From an uncultured Clostridia bacterium (GTDB lineage: Bacteria > Bacillota > Clostridia > Lachnospirales > Anaerotignaceae), in contig CAJUJJ010000052.1 of NCBI GenBank assembly GCA_910586765.1, positions 1 to 10,741 on the forward strand: a DNA stretch of 10,741 bases, in the 5' to 3' direction. The translations under genes were made by a program, and so were the position numbers. A model generated the notes under the pieces. It was not told the DNA's origin. It was given only the letters and a program-made list of their open reading frames with translations, and did no database searches. Positions 1 through 6,546 of the stretch are shown here, one piece after another. The first letter of the stretch is position 1, and each line of letters starts with the position of its first letter.

Positions 1-228
1 ATTGCATTGGTGGGGCTTTTGGCTACTGTCACTAAGCCTATTATGAATTTAACAAGGACAATCACAAAGCTGAATGATACTTGTCAAAGCTTAGAGGAGA
101 GAATGGAAAAGTTCGAAAGACATAATCGTGACAGTCACGTCAAAATCTGGGCTCATAATGACAAACAAGATGAGCAACTAGCAGAACATGAAAATAGAAT
201 TAGTTTGTTAGAAGAAAGGAAGGTGTAG
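1..228 (+). CDS. small phage membrane/coiled-coil protein, 5'-truncated
   Basis: This is the 3' part of a small protein. The frame is open to the first base of the window (reading I-A-L-V-G-L-L-A-T-V), so the TTG at position 7 is probably internal and the true start lies outside. What is visible is the end of a hydrophobic segment, then about 60 charged residues rich in Glu, Lys, Asn and Asp. The heptad-like spacing and the repeated HN/HD/HE pattern (RHNRDSH, HNDKQDE, EHENRI) suggest an N-terminal membrane anchor followed by a coiled coil. Small proteins of this build are often found just before phi-LC3 holins in Clostridia phages and resemble XhlA-type lysis accessory proteins in size. The stop codon is two bases before the holin ATG, so the two are translationally coupled. 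The role in lysis is inferred from position only. Confidence 0.6.
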   Translation: MALVGLLATVTKPIMNLTRTITKLNDTCQSLEERMEKFERHNRDSHVKIWAHNDKQDEQLAEHENRISLLEERKV

Positions 229-230
229 TT

Positions 231-497
231 ATGAAAAAAATTAATTGGAAGGTAAGAGTAAAAAATCCATATTTTTGGTTTGGCTTGGTGGCAATAGTGT
301 TGGCAGCCGTTGGTGCAAAGCCAGAAATGTTTACAAGTTGGGAGATATTGATAATACAAGTGAAGCAACTTTTTGGTAATCCTTTTGCACTAGGTTGTGT
401 TGTTGTAGCGATTGTGGGCTATATCAATGACCCTACTACAGAAGGTATTACAGACAGTAAACAGGCATTACAGTACAGTAAGCCTAAAAGGGATTGA
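231..497 (+). CDS. phage holin, phi LC3 family
   Basis: This 88-residue holin makes the membrane lesion that lets the endolysin reach the cell wall at the end of the phage lytic cycle. Two hydrophobic segments are visible (about residues 14-29 and 51-65), separated by a short loop that contains W37. The N-terminus is basic (KKINWKVRVKNP) and the C-terminal tail carries the family signature NDPTTEGITDSKQAL (66-80) followed by a charged end. The INWKVR start and the NDPTT-G-SDS-QAL tail are typical of the phi-LC3 holin family (Pfam Phage_holin_1), and the length is normal. The start is ATG 231 with a GGAAGG ribosome site overlapping the end of the upstream gene. Together with the amidase at 1306 it forms the lysis module; a methyltransferase gene separates the two. 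Confidence 0.92.
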   Translation: MKKINWKVRVKNPYFWFGLVAIVLAAVGAKPEMFTSWEILIIQVKQLFGNPFALGCVVVAIVGYINDPTTEGITDSKQALQYSKPKRD

Positions 498-507
498 GGT
501 GATATAA

Positions 508-1301
508 GTGGATAATACCATAAAATTACTGCAGGGAGATTGTATGAAATTGATGAACAATATACCAGATAAAAGTATTGATTTAATTCTTTGTGATATG
601 CCATATGGTACTACAAATTTAGATTTTGACAAACAGCCCTTACCATTAGATGAGTTATGGAAACATTATAACAGAATAATAAAATATAATGCTGCAATAC
701 TTCTTTTTTCGGCACAGCCTTTTACAACAGATTTGATTTGTAGTAATCGAAAAATGTTTCGCTATGAAATTATATGGAAAAAAACGCTTCCCTCAGGATT
801 TCTGAATGCTAAAAAAATGCCTATGAGAATACATGAAAATATCTGTGTATTTTATAAACATTTGCCCGTTTATCACCCTCAAATGCAAATATTAAGTGAA
901 CACGAAATAAAACAAAAAGGGCTGCAAATAGGCAGAAAACGTGTAGCAAAAAAAAAGGCATCTGTAAGCAATATGGAAAATATACAAAAGGCAGTTATAC
1001 AGAAAAAGGAACAAGATACCCTAAAGATGTAATAGAGTTTTCTAATTGGAATGGTGCATTATTTGGAAACACTGAAAATGCTACAAAACACCCTACTCAA
1101 AAACCTATTCCCATTTTGGAATATCTTATCAATACCTATTCTAACGAACAAGATATAATACTTGATAATTGTATGGGGAGCGGTAGTACAGGTATTGCTT
1201 GCATCAACACAAATAGAAAATTTATAGGTATGGAAATTGATAAAAACTATTTTGATATTGCAAAACAAAGAATAGAAAAAGGATATAAAAAGGGTAGGTG
1301 A
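508..1301 (+). pseudogene. phage DNA methyltransferase (beta class, N6-adenine/N4-cytosine type), frameshifted at an A9 run
   Basis: This is a phage-encoded orphan DNA methyltransferase, split over two frames. The first part (GTG 508, SD GAGGTGAT, 174 codons to TAA 1032) carries catalytic motif IV as CDMPYG (about residues 29-34) and the conserved stretch LNAKKMPMRIHEN. The second part, one frame back, reads YGKYTKGSYTEKGTRYPKDV, then HPTQKP (motif X) and LDNCMGSGSTG (motif I, SAM binding), and ends at TGA 1299-1301. The order IV, variable region, X, I is that of beta-class amino-methyltransferases. The two frames meet at nine A (948-956) within GCA AAA AAA AAG. One extra A, or a -1 slip on A-AAA-AAG, would give a continuous protein of 264 residues, a normal family length. 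Without it the 174-residue product lacks the SAM-binding motif and should be inactive. A sequencing error in the homopolymer cannot be excluded. No matching restriction endonuclease gene is visible in the window. Confidence 0.85.
948..957 (+). other. slippery A9-G run at the methyltransferase frame break
   Basis: Nine consecutive A are followed by G, read as gcA AAA AAA AAG in the upstream frame. The last seven bases are A-AAA-AAG, the heptamer used for -1 frameshifting in E. coli dnaX. The frame needed downstream is exactly -1. The closest Shine-Dalgarno-like stretch upstream (AGGCAG, around 930) is too far for a good stimulator, and I see no strong stem directly downstream. Polymerase slippage or replication slippage on A9 is therefore as likely as programmed ribosomal slippage. 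Confidence 0.55.
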
Positions 1302-1305
1302 TACT

Positions 1306-1983
1306 ATGAATATGAAACAGATGTTAGCACATCAAAGTAACTATAACAAAAATAGAAAGCAATCTATACAGTTTATTGTAGTACACTATACTGCTAATAA
1401 TGGTGACAGGGCAGAAAGCAATGGTAATTATTTCAGTCAGCCAAATAGAAATGCGTCCGCTCATTATTTTGTAGACGAAAATGAAATCGTACAAAGTGTA
1501 AAAGATAATGACACGGCTTGGCATTGTGGAGCAAAAAGCTATAAGCACCCAAAATGCAGAAATGATAACAGTATAGGTGTTGAAATGTGTAGTGAAAAAG
1601 ACCAAAACGGACAATATTACATAAATCAAGAAACACAAAATACAGCGGTTGAGCTAATAAAAGTGCTTATGGCAAAGTATAGTATTCCACTAGAAAATGT
1701 ACTTAGGCATTATGATGTTACTGGCAAAATGTGTCCAGAGCCTTTTGTTAGAAATCAAGTACATTGGTTAGACTTTAAAAAAAAGTTGAGTGAAAAAAAG
1801 AAAGAAGGTGCAGAAATGATATACAACTACATTGATGAAAATATGCCAGATTGGGCAAAGCCAACAGTGCAAAAGTTAATTGATAAAGGAGCATTAAAAG
1901 GTAATGAAAAAGGAGAATTACTACTTACAGGTACTATGAGGCTATTTGTAATACATGATAGAATGGGTATATACGATAAATAA
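1306..1983 (+). CDS. prophage endolysin, N-acetylmuramoyl-L-alanine amidase (Amidase_2)
   Basis: This zinc amidase cuts the bond between N-acetylmuramic acid and the peptide stem of peptidoglycan, releasing phage progeny. The Amidase_2 domain spans about residues 5-155. Zinc ligands are H27 (in FIVVHYTAN), H135 (in LRHYDVTGK) and C143 (in MCPEP); the likely catalytic acid is E93 (in SIGVEMC), with the supporting H53-Y-F-V motif. After a Lys/Glu linker (156-168), the last 50 residues (YIDENMPDWAKPTVQKLIDK, then a LMRLFVIHDRMG-like end) match a short C-terminal module common in clostridial phage amidases, probably for wall binding. There is no signal peptide, as expected for a holin-dependent endolysin. 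The start is ATG 1306 with GGTAGGTG five to six bases upstream; a second ATG at 1312 is possible. The stop codon is part of a hairpin. Confidence 0.93.
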   Translation: MNMKQMLAHQSNYNKNRKQSIQFIVVHYTANNGDRAESNGNYFSQPNRNASAHYFVDENEIVQSVKDNDTAWHCGAKSYKHPKCRNDNSIGVEMCSEKDQNGQYYINQETQNTAVELIKVLMAKYSIPLENVLRHYDVTGKMCPEPFVRNQVHWLDFKKKLSEKKKEGAEMIYNYIDENMPDWAKPTVQKLIDKGALKGNEKGELLLTGTMRLFVIHDRMGIYDK

Positions 1984-2002
1984 GAGGGAAAAATCCCTCT
2001 TA
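1981..2002 (+). terminator. hairpin at the end of the phage lysis module
   Basis: A perfect 9-bp inverted repeat, TAAGAGGGA (1981-1989) and TCCCTCTTA (1994-2002), encloses an AAAA loop. It begins on the endolysin stop codon. The sequence after the stem (TAGTATAC) is not a T run, so it is either a weak intrinsic terminator or a 3'-end stabilising stem. Confidence 0.55.
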
Positions 2003-2034
2003 TAGTATACAACAAAGCCGTCCTACAATTTCAT

Positions 2035-2053
2035 TTTTGTCCTTATTTTGTCC
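2035..2053. repeat. tandem TTTTGTCC direct repeat
   Basis: TTTTGTCC occurs twice with an 11-bp period (2035-2042 and 2046-2053), about one helical turn. It lies 33 bp after the phage lysis hairpin. The position would suit integrase arm-type sites, but this is inference only. Confidence 0.3.
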
Positions 2054-2093
2054 CTTTTCTATACAAAACAACACACATATTTTTATAAATTTC

Positions 2094-2121
2094 AAAATGC
2101 TTTATTTTAAAAAATGCTTTA
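2094..2121. repeat. tandem AAAATGCTTTA direct repeat
   Basis: An exact 11-base repeat, AAAATGCTTTA, at 2094-2104 and 2111-2121 (17-bp period). It is AT-rich but contains the less expected TGC core in both copies. Function is unknown. Confidence 0.35.
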
Positions 2122-2160
2122 AATTCAATAGATTACACAATATTTACTTCAATACACAAG

Positions 2161-2190
2161 TGATATTATTTTAATATCAAAATAATATCA
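2161..2190. repeat. 12-bp-arm inverted repeat
   Basis: TGATATTATTTT (2161-2172) and AAAATAATATCA (2179-2190) are perfect inverted copies around a six-base centre, AATATC. The centre also pairs with the left arm (TGATATT/AATATCA), so two folds compete. There are almost no G-C pairs and no T run, so this is a poor intrinsic terminator; an operator or cruciform is equally possible. Confidence 0.4.
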
Positions 2191-2259
2191 ATCTTAAATA
2201 TTCATATTTTTAAATTATAATTCATTTTTCACTTTTTGAACATTATTATAAAATTGTAG

Positions 2260-2286
2260 GTCATATAATCTCTTACTTTATATGAC
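2260..2286 (+). promoter_or_regulatory. 9-bp-arm inverted repeat overlapping a consensus -10 hexamer (candidate operator)
   Basis: GTCATATAA (2260-2268) and TTATATGAC (2278-2286) form a perfect inverted repeat with a nine-base spacer. The left arm overlaps TATAAT (2264-2269), a perfect -10 hexamer, but no good -35 lies 16-18 bases upstream (TTGAAC at 2236 is 22 bases away). A dimeric repressor here would block a promoter for the decarboxylase at 2353. Confidence 0.35.
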
Positions 2287-2289
2287 TAT

Positions 2290-2315
2290 ATACAATATGA
2301 TACAATTAAAAAAAT
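2290..2315 (+). promoter_or_regulatory. candidate MocR operator: ATACAAT direct repeat upstream of the decarboxylase
   Basis: ATACAAT occurs at 2290-2296 and again at 2300-2306, a 10-bp period. MocR/GabR-type regulators are known to bind direct repeats on one face of the helix. The second copy begins the 15-base stretch TACAATTAAAAAAAT (2301-2315), which recurs with one mismatch in front of the MocR gene on the other strand (5145-5159). The role is inferred from this recurrence. Confidence 0.35.
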
Positions 2316-2352
2316 AAAAAATTACAAATCAATTTATAAATGAGGTGAAAAT

Positions 2353-3711
2353 ATGAATGAAAAATATATTGACTTGTTACATCAAACAACACAATATTCT
2401 ATTAATTACATTAAAAATATAGATACTATGGAGGTATTTCCTAAATCATTAAAAGAATTAAATCATCTTGAACAAAAATTACCTCAAAAAGGCTCTGAGG
2501 CAAAAGAAGTCATACAATTTCTGAATCATATTGGAGCAAATACTACAACAGCAATGCTAGGTGGGAGATATTATGGTTTTGTAAATGGCGGTCTACTGCC
2601 TGTTGCTCATGCAGCACAATGGTTAACCGACACATGGAATCAAAACAGTGCACTATATGCAATGTCACCATTTACATCAAAATTAGAAGAAGTCTGCGAA
2701 AGATGGCTTGTAGAATTATTGGGTTTACAGCAAGGCACAGCAGCAGGCTTTGTAACAGGTTCCTCTAATGCAATAATTTGTGCACTTGCAGCAGCAAGAA
2801 ATACATTATATCAAAAACAAGGATATGATATCATACAAAAAGGCATGAAAAATGCTCCTCAAATAAAAGTAGTATTTAGTGAAGATATTCATTCTACTGT
2901 AAAATCTGCACTTACTATATTAGGATTTGGACAGGAAGATATGATTATGATACCAACAAATGAATATGGCATAGTAGATTTAAAGTATATGCCAACATTA
3001 GACAGTAAAACATTAGTTATTATACAAGCAGGAAATGTAAATGGTGGTACATTTGACCCTATTGATGAAATATGTAATTTAGCAAATAAAGCAGGAGCAT
3101 GGATACATATTGATGGAGCATTTGGATTATGGGCAGCAGCCTCTAAAAAACAAAAGCATTGGACAGAAGGTATCGAAAAAGCAGATTCCTGTTCCACAGA
3201 CGCACACAAAACATTAAATGCAGGTTATGATTGTGGTATTGTTTTTTGTAAACACAGAAAAGCGTTGACAAGTGCGTTAATGACAAATGGTGCATATATT
3301 CCTTATGGAGAACAAAGAGATAATATGCTTTACACAACAGAAATGTCACGTCGAGCACGCTCCATTGCTGTTTGGGCAGTATTAAAACATTTGGGAAAAG
3401 AAGGAGTAGAGCAACTTATTGATTCTTTATGTGACTATGCAGAATATTTTGCTCAAAAATTAGTAAAATGCGGTTTTCATTTAGTTATCCCAGTTTGTTT
3501 TAATCAATTTTTAATACAATGTGATACAGATGAAAATACAAAAAAAGTGTTACAAATAGTACAAAATAGTGGTGTATGTTGATGCGGAGAAAGCATTTGG
3601 AAAGGAAAAACTGTAATACGTATCAGTATTTGCTCTCATGCTACAACATATGAAGATATCGACAAAAGTGTTTCTGTATTTCAAAAAGCAATCCATCAAA
3701 TAAAACAATAA
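2353..3711 (+). pseudogene. group II PLP-dependent amino-acid decarboxylase, interrupted by one in-frame TGA
   Basis: This enzyme belongs to the fold-type I PLP family of glutamate, aromatic amino-acid and diaminobutyrate decarboxylases. Visible landmarks: H180 (SEDIHST), which stacks on the PLP ring; D254 in HIDGAFGLWAA, which binds the pyridine nitrogen; and K286 in TDAHKTLNAGYDCG, the Schiff-base lysine. The first open frame gives 409 residues and stops at TGA 3580-3582. The same frame continues as CGESIWKGKTVIRISICSHA and on to TAA 3709-3711, for 452 codons in all. That tail is the conserved family C-terminus (W-G, G-T-W-G-K, RIS, S-TT-EDID), where the codon at the TGA is normally Trp, so TGG to TGA is the likely change. 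Trp elsewhere in the gene is TGG and TGA ends other genes here, so the code is standard. The start is ATG 2353 with AGGTGA seven bases upstream. The substrate cannot be told from sequence; the facing MocR gene is the probable regulator. Confidence 0.85.
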
Positions 3712-3713
3712 AA

Positions 3714-3748
3714 AAAAGGCATTGAGGATAACTTCTTCAGTGCCTTTT
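3714..3748. terminator. bidirectional intrinsic terminator between convergent genes
   Basis: A 15-bp stem (3714-3728 with 3734-3748, two G-U wobbles, five-base loop) has AAAAGGCA on one side and TGCCTTTT on the other. Read on the minus strand the stem ends in seven T, a strong terminator for the MocR gene; on the plus strand it ends in four T and serves the decarboxylase. The MocR stop codon (3737-3739) lies inside the stem. Confidence 0.8.
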
Positions 3749-5125
3749 ACTATAATGTGAAACAAAATTTTTAATTTCTGTTAAACCTTGTTTTAATTGT
3801 TCTGTATTTTCTGGCGAACAGGTAGCAATTCTAATATAATTATTTTTTGCATATTCTCCTACTGAAAAACGCTCTGCACCAAATACATTAATTCCTTTTT
3901 TGATTAACTCTCTTTCACATAAAACACCACTACAATTTTCAGGAAGTTCTAGCCATTGACAATAAGACTCTAAAAAAACAGCAGAACATGGAAAAATACT
4001 ATGATAAATTTGATTGCGTTGTATAGACAATTCTCGTTTTTCTTTTATCATTTTTTTATATAATTCACTTCTTATCAGTTCCGCAGCAATTTCCATATTT
4101 AATGAAGATATTTTTAAATTTTGACTGAAAGTACCTTTTTCTACAACAGATATATATTTTTGAGGTACATACATATATGCAATACGTAATGCTGGACAAA
4201 GTGGCTTTGATATGCCACTGATAAATATACCATGTTCTGGTACTTCTAATGTCAAAGGTGCAACAGCATTTTTTATCAAAGCAGTATAATTATCATCTTC
4301 AATCGCAATAACATGATATTTTTTTATAATTTCTGCTATTTCTTTTCTTCTTGTTTCAGAAAAAGCAATATTTGTTGGATTGTTTCCAGTTGGCATAACA
4401 TAAACACCTTTTATTTTTTGATAAATACAAGCATTTTCAAATGCTTCTGGCAACATACCATTTTCATCTCCCATTACAGAAATAAGTTGTATATGCAGTA
4501 AATTTGCAAGTCCTATAAAATTAGGATAAGTATAACAGTCTACTGCTATTTTATCTCCAGCTTCAAACAGTGATGATAATATAATTGCTAAAGCATTTTG
4601 TGCACCAGCAGTAATCAATGTATTATTTTCATTGGCATCGATGCCAAATAATTTTAGCCATTTTGAAGCAATTTGTATTTGACTAAAATCACCTAAAGGA
4701 TAATAATATTCAAACAGTTTTTCTGAAAAAGGTTTTTTTAATACTTCAATAGATACATCTCTAATTAGTGTACTATGTATATCATAGGGACGTATGGTGG
4801 CAAGTTCAATTTTTGAATTTATGTTTTTTTCTACAATAGAAGTATTTACATGAACATAAGGAGAAATAAAACTTCCTTTTCCAACTACTGCGTGTATGAG
4901 ACCTCTTTTTTCACATAGTTTATATGCCTTTGTAATTGTAGTAAGATTTAGGTCTAAAAAATCGGCTAATTCTCTTTGAGGTGGTAATTTCGTATTAGAT
5001 AACAACACACCATTTTTAATATCTTGCTCCATCATATCTGCAAGTGTAACATAAATAGGAGATTTCAATTTAGATTTATCTGGTTTCCATGACATATAAT
5101 AATTTTCAAATGAATTTACAGGCAT
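3737..5125 (-). CDS. MocR-family transcriptional regulator (GntR winged helix + class I aminotransferase domain)
   Basis: A 462-residue fusion regulator of normal MocR length. The GntR winged-helix part covers about residues 20-90: SPIYVTLADMMEQDI, then the helix-turn-helix LPPQRELADFLDLNLTTITK, then the wing RGLIHAVVGKGSF. The fold-type I aminotransferase part covers about 115-455, with NNP (248-250), the aspartate region EDDNY (276-280), Schiff-base K307 in SGISKPLCPALRIAY, and the C-terminal Arg in NYIRIATC (430-437). MocR proteins use bound PLP, usually as an adduct with an amine or amino acid, to sense metabolites and switch DNA binding. It converges on a PLP decarboxylase gene, so it probably regulates that gene, and by the shared 15-mer possibly itself. 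The start is ATG 5125 with GGAG seven bases upstream. No strong terminator separates it from the repair operon upstream, so read-through is possible. Ligand unknown. Confidence 0.92.
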   Translation of the reverse strand: MPVNSFENYYMSWKPDKSKLKSPIYVTLADMMEQDIKNGVLLSNTKLPPQRELADFLDLNLTTITKAYKLCEKRGLIHAVVGKGSFISPYVHVNTSIVEKNINSKIELATIRPYDIHSTLIRDVSIEVLKKPFSEKLFEYYYPLGDFSQIQIASKWLKLFGIDANENNTLITAGAQNALAIILSSLFEAGDKIAVDCYTYPNFIGLANLLHIQLISVMGDENGMLPEAFENACIYQKIKGVYVMPTGNNPTNIAFSETRRKEIAEIIKKYHVIAIEDDNYTALIKNAVAPLTLEVPEHGIFISGISKPLCPALRIAYMYVPQKYISVVEKGTFSQNLKISSLNMEIAAELIRSELYKKMIKEKRELSIQRNQIYHSIFPCSAVFLESYCQWLELPENCSGVLCERELIKKGINVFGAERFSVGEYAKNNYIRIATCSPENTEQLKQGLTEIKNFVSHYSKRH

Positions 5126-5136
5126 ATCATTTCTCC

Positions 5137-5194
5137 TAAAATAGATTTTATTAATTGTAACAAATACTATGAAAAAAATAAATCATCTATTTTA
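5137..5194 (-). promoter_or_regulatory. leader of the MocR gene: 10-bp inverted repeat and putative operator
   Basis: TAAAATAGAT (5137-5146) and ATCTATTTTA (5185-5194) are perfect inverted copies separated by 38 bp, flanking the region that should hold the MocR promoter. The proximal arm lies directly next to the GGAG ribosome site. Between them on the minus strand is TACAATTAATAAAAT (5145-5159), 14/15 identical to the stretch before the decarboxylase. This suggests autoregulation by looping or leader folding; unproven. Confidence 0.3.
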
Positions 5195-5204
5195 AATATT
5201 AAAA

Positions 5205-5993
5205 TCAGAATGTTGTTTTTTTACCCATATTAAAAACCCAGTGATGATTAAAATAAATATCATTTTGTTTGTAATAAGGAAAAAATCCTGTAACTGATTT
5301 ACCTTCTATGTCATCACTCATAAGCTGACGAATTTTTTGACGATTTTTTTCATTCGTATTGGTTAAATTCATCCAATTTTCAAGTGACACTGGAATTTCA
5401 GTTTCTTCTTGCACTTCAAAAGTCATATTATTTTCAGTATACAAATCTTTCATTTCAGAAATACTTAAATTTCTCACATGAGAATTATCTCTCATTTTTT
5501 CAATGGTGTTTGCAGTATCCGCAAAATCTTTGTTTGTCATATCGATTAATACTAATTTTCCACCTTGTTTCAAAACTCGTTTCATTTCTGCAAAAATTTC
5601 TTTGACATTAATAAAATGATGAAATGCTAATCTTGAAATCACAATATCAAAACTGTTATCTAAAAAAGGTAATTCTTCTGCAATTCCTTTTACAAATGTA
5701 ATATTGCGAATATTCATTTTTTCACATTCTATTTTTCCAATTTCAAGCATAGCAGAAGTGGTATCTAAACAAGTAACATGAGAAACAAAAGGAGCTAAGG
5801 CACGTCCACAAATACAAGTACCAGATGCCACTTCAATCATAGTATCTGTTTTTTGAGGAGCTGTTTTTTCTATCATATAGTTTAAATATTCTTGTTTTGA
5901 TAAATGGTAATTTTTAGAATCAAACGATGCTGCCTGTATTTCAAATGATTTTTGTATCATAGATATTTGTTTTTTATCTGCAATATTGTTCAT
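5205..5993 (-). CDS. class I SAM-dependent methyltransferase (Methyltransf_11 / UbiE-like)
   Basis: A soluble 262-residue methyltransferase with a Rossmann core. Motif I is IEVASGTCICG (53-63), the SAM ribose-binding acid is D77 in CLDTTSAML, the motif around ISRLAFHHF (119-127) follows, and GGKLVLID (144-151) is the strand before the substrate side. The two Cys in the glycine-rich loop (TCICGRA, where A-G-G/TG is usual) are a little unusual. The acceptor cannot be predicted: this family methylates quinones, small natural products, sterols and other molecules. It is the last gene of the alkylation-repair operon, 18 bases after the Ogt stop, and has its own strong site AGGAGG eight bases before ATG 5993. 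Its place in an operon for removing methyl groups from DNA suggests a stress-linked small-molecule role, but that is inference. Confidence 0.87.
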   Translation of the reverse strand: MNNIADKKQISMIQKSFEIQAASFDSKNYHLSKQEYLNYMIEKTAPQKTDTMIEVASGTCICGRALAPFVSHVTCLDTTSAMLEIGKIECEKMNIRNITFVKGIAEELPFLDNSFDIVISRLAFHHFINVKEIFAEMKRVLKQGGKLVLIDMTNKDFADTANTIEKMRDNSHVRNLSISEMKDLYTENNMTFEVQEETEIPVSLENWMNLTNTNEKNRQKIRQLMSDDIEGKSVTGFFPYYKQNDIYFNHHWVFNMGKKTTF

Positions 5994-6011
5994 TATAGTA
6001 TTCCTCCTAAT

Positions 6012-6545
6012 TTATAACGCTGTTCCCTTTTTAGGAATAAAAAATGTTGACATATCAATTTTTTCCATTGCTAGAAGTTTCTTTTTTTTATCAATTCCTC
6101 CTGCATATCCTGTTAAGTTTCCATTTTTTCCAATCACTCTATGACAAGGTATGATTAAAGAAATAGAATTATGTCCTACTGCACTTCCAACAGCTCTTGC
6201 TGACATCTTTTTAATTCCTTTTTGTTTTGCAATACTATCTGCAATTTCTCCATAGGTTATTGTTTGTCCATAGGGAATAGTCAATAAAATTTCCCATACC
6301 GCTTTTCTAAATGGCGTTGTTTTCATATGTAATGGTGGTGTAAAGTCAGGTTCTTTTCCACTAAAATAAATCGTAAGCCATTTGTCAGCTTGCTCAAAAA
6401 TTGGAATTTCTTTTTGTACATAATTTTTGGAAAGGGTATCTCCAAAATATTTTTGACATTCAAACCACAATCCTGTTAAGCACTCTCCATCACTTGCTAA
6501 TGTAATATTCCCAATAGGAGATTTATAATGATGTATATAATCCAT
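6012..6545 (-). CDS. ogt: methylated-DNA--[protein]-cysteine S-methyltransferase (Ogt/MGMT)
   Basis: A suicide repair protein that moves the alkyl group from O6-alkylguanine (and O4-alkylthymine) in DNA to its own cysteine. The N-terminal RNase-H-like domain (1-75, starting YKSPIGNITLAS) is followed by the DNA-binding domain with TPFRKAVWEILLTIPYGQT, the arginine finger R117 in SARAVGSAVGHN, and the active site IIPCHRVIG with acceptor C134. The conserved loop LTGYAGGIDKKKKLLAME (144-161) and its Glu are present, so it should be active. I place the start at ATG 6545 (177 residues), preceded by GGGGGG at normal spacing and one base after the stop of the upstream gene. A longer frame to 6647 would overlap that gene by about 100 bases and adds no family sequence. 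It is the second alkyltransferase in this operon. Confidence 0.93.
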   Translation of the reverse strand: MDYIHHYKSPIGNITLASDGECLTGLWFECQKYFGDTLSKNYVQKEIPIFEQADKWLTIYFSGKEPDFTPPLHMKTTPFRKAVWEILLTIPYGQTITYGEIADSIAKQKGIKKMSARAVGSAVGHNSISLIIPCHRVIGKNGNLTGYAGGIDKKKKLLAMEKIDMSTFFIPKKGTAL

Positions 6546-6546
6546 A

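Larger units (their letters stand above)
2003..2352. other. gene-free, very AT-rich intergenic stretch; probable prophage/host boundary
   Basis: No convincing gene lies on either strand here. The stretch separates phage lysis genes from a metabolic gene, so the right attachment site is likely to fall within it, but without the left end no core repeat can be recognised. Visible structure: tandem TTTTGTCC (2035-2042, 2046-2053), tandem AAAATGCTTTA (2094-2104, 2111-2121), a 12-bp-arm inverted repeat (2161-2190), a 9-bp-arm inverted repeat (2260-2286) and a 7-bp direct repeat (2290-2306). The last two are close to the decarboxylase start and look regulatory. Confidence 0.4.

Noticed and set aside
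2094..2121. Repeats after the prophage as a CRISPR array
   Set aside because: Only two copies of 11 bases with a six-base gap; no array structure and no cas genes nearby.
3143..3358. Minus-strand open frames inside the decarboxylase
   Set aside because: They are shadows of the strongly conserved plus-strand coding frame and show no domain or ribosome site.
3583..3610. Selenocysteine reading of the TGA at 3580-3582
   Set aside because: The family has Trp, not Cys, at this position, and the only stem after the TGA (ATGC/GCAT, about four to five pairs) is too short and too close to be a convincing bacterial SECIS.
5191..5207. ATTTTAA/TTAAAAT hairpin after the SAM methyltransferase as a terminator
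   Set aside because: The stem is seven A-T pairs with a three-base loop and would be too weak to end transcription.
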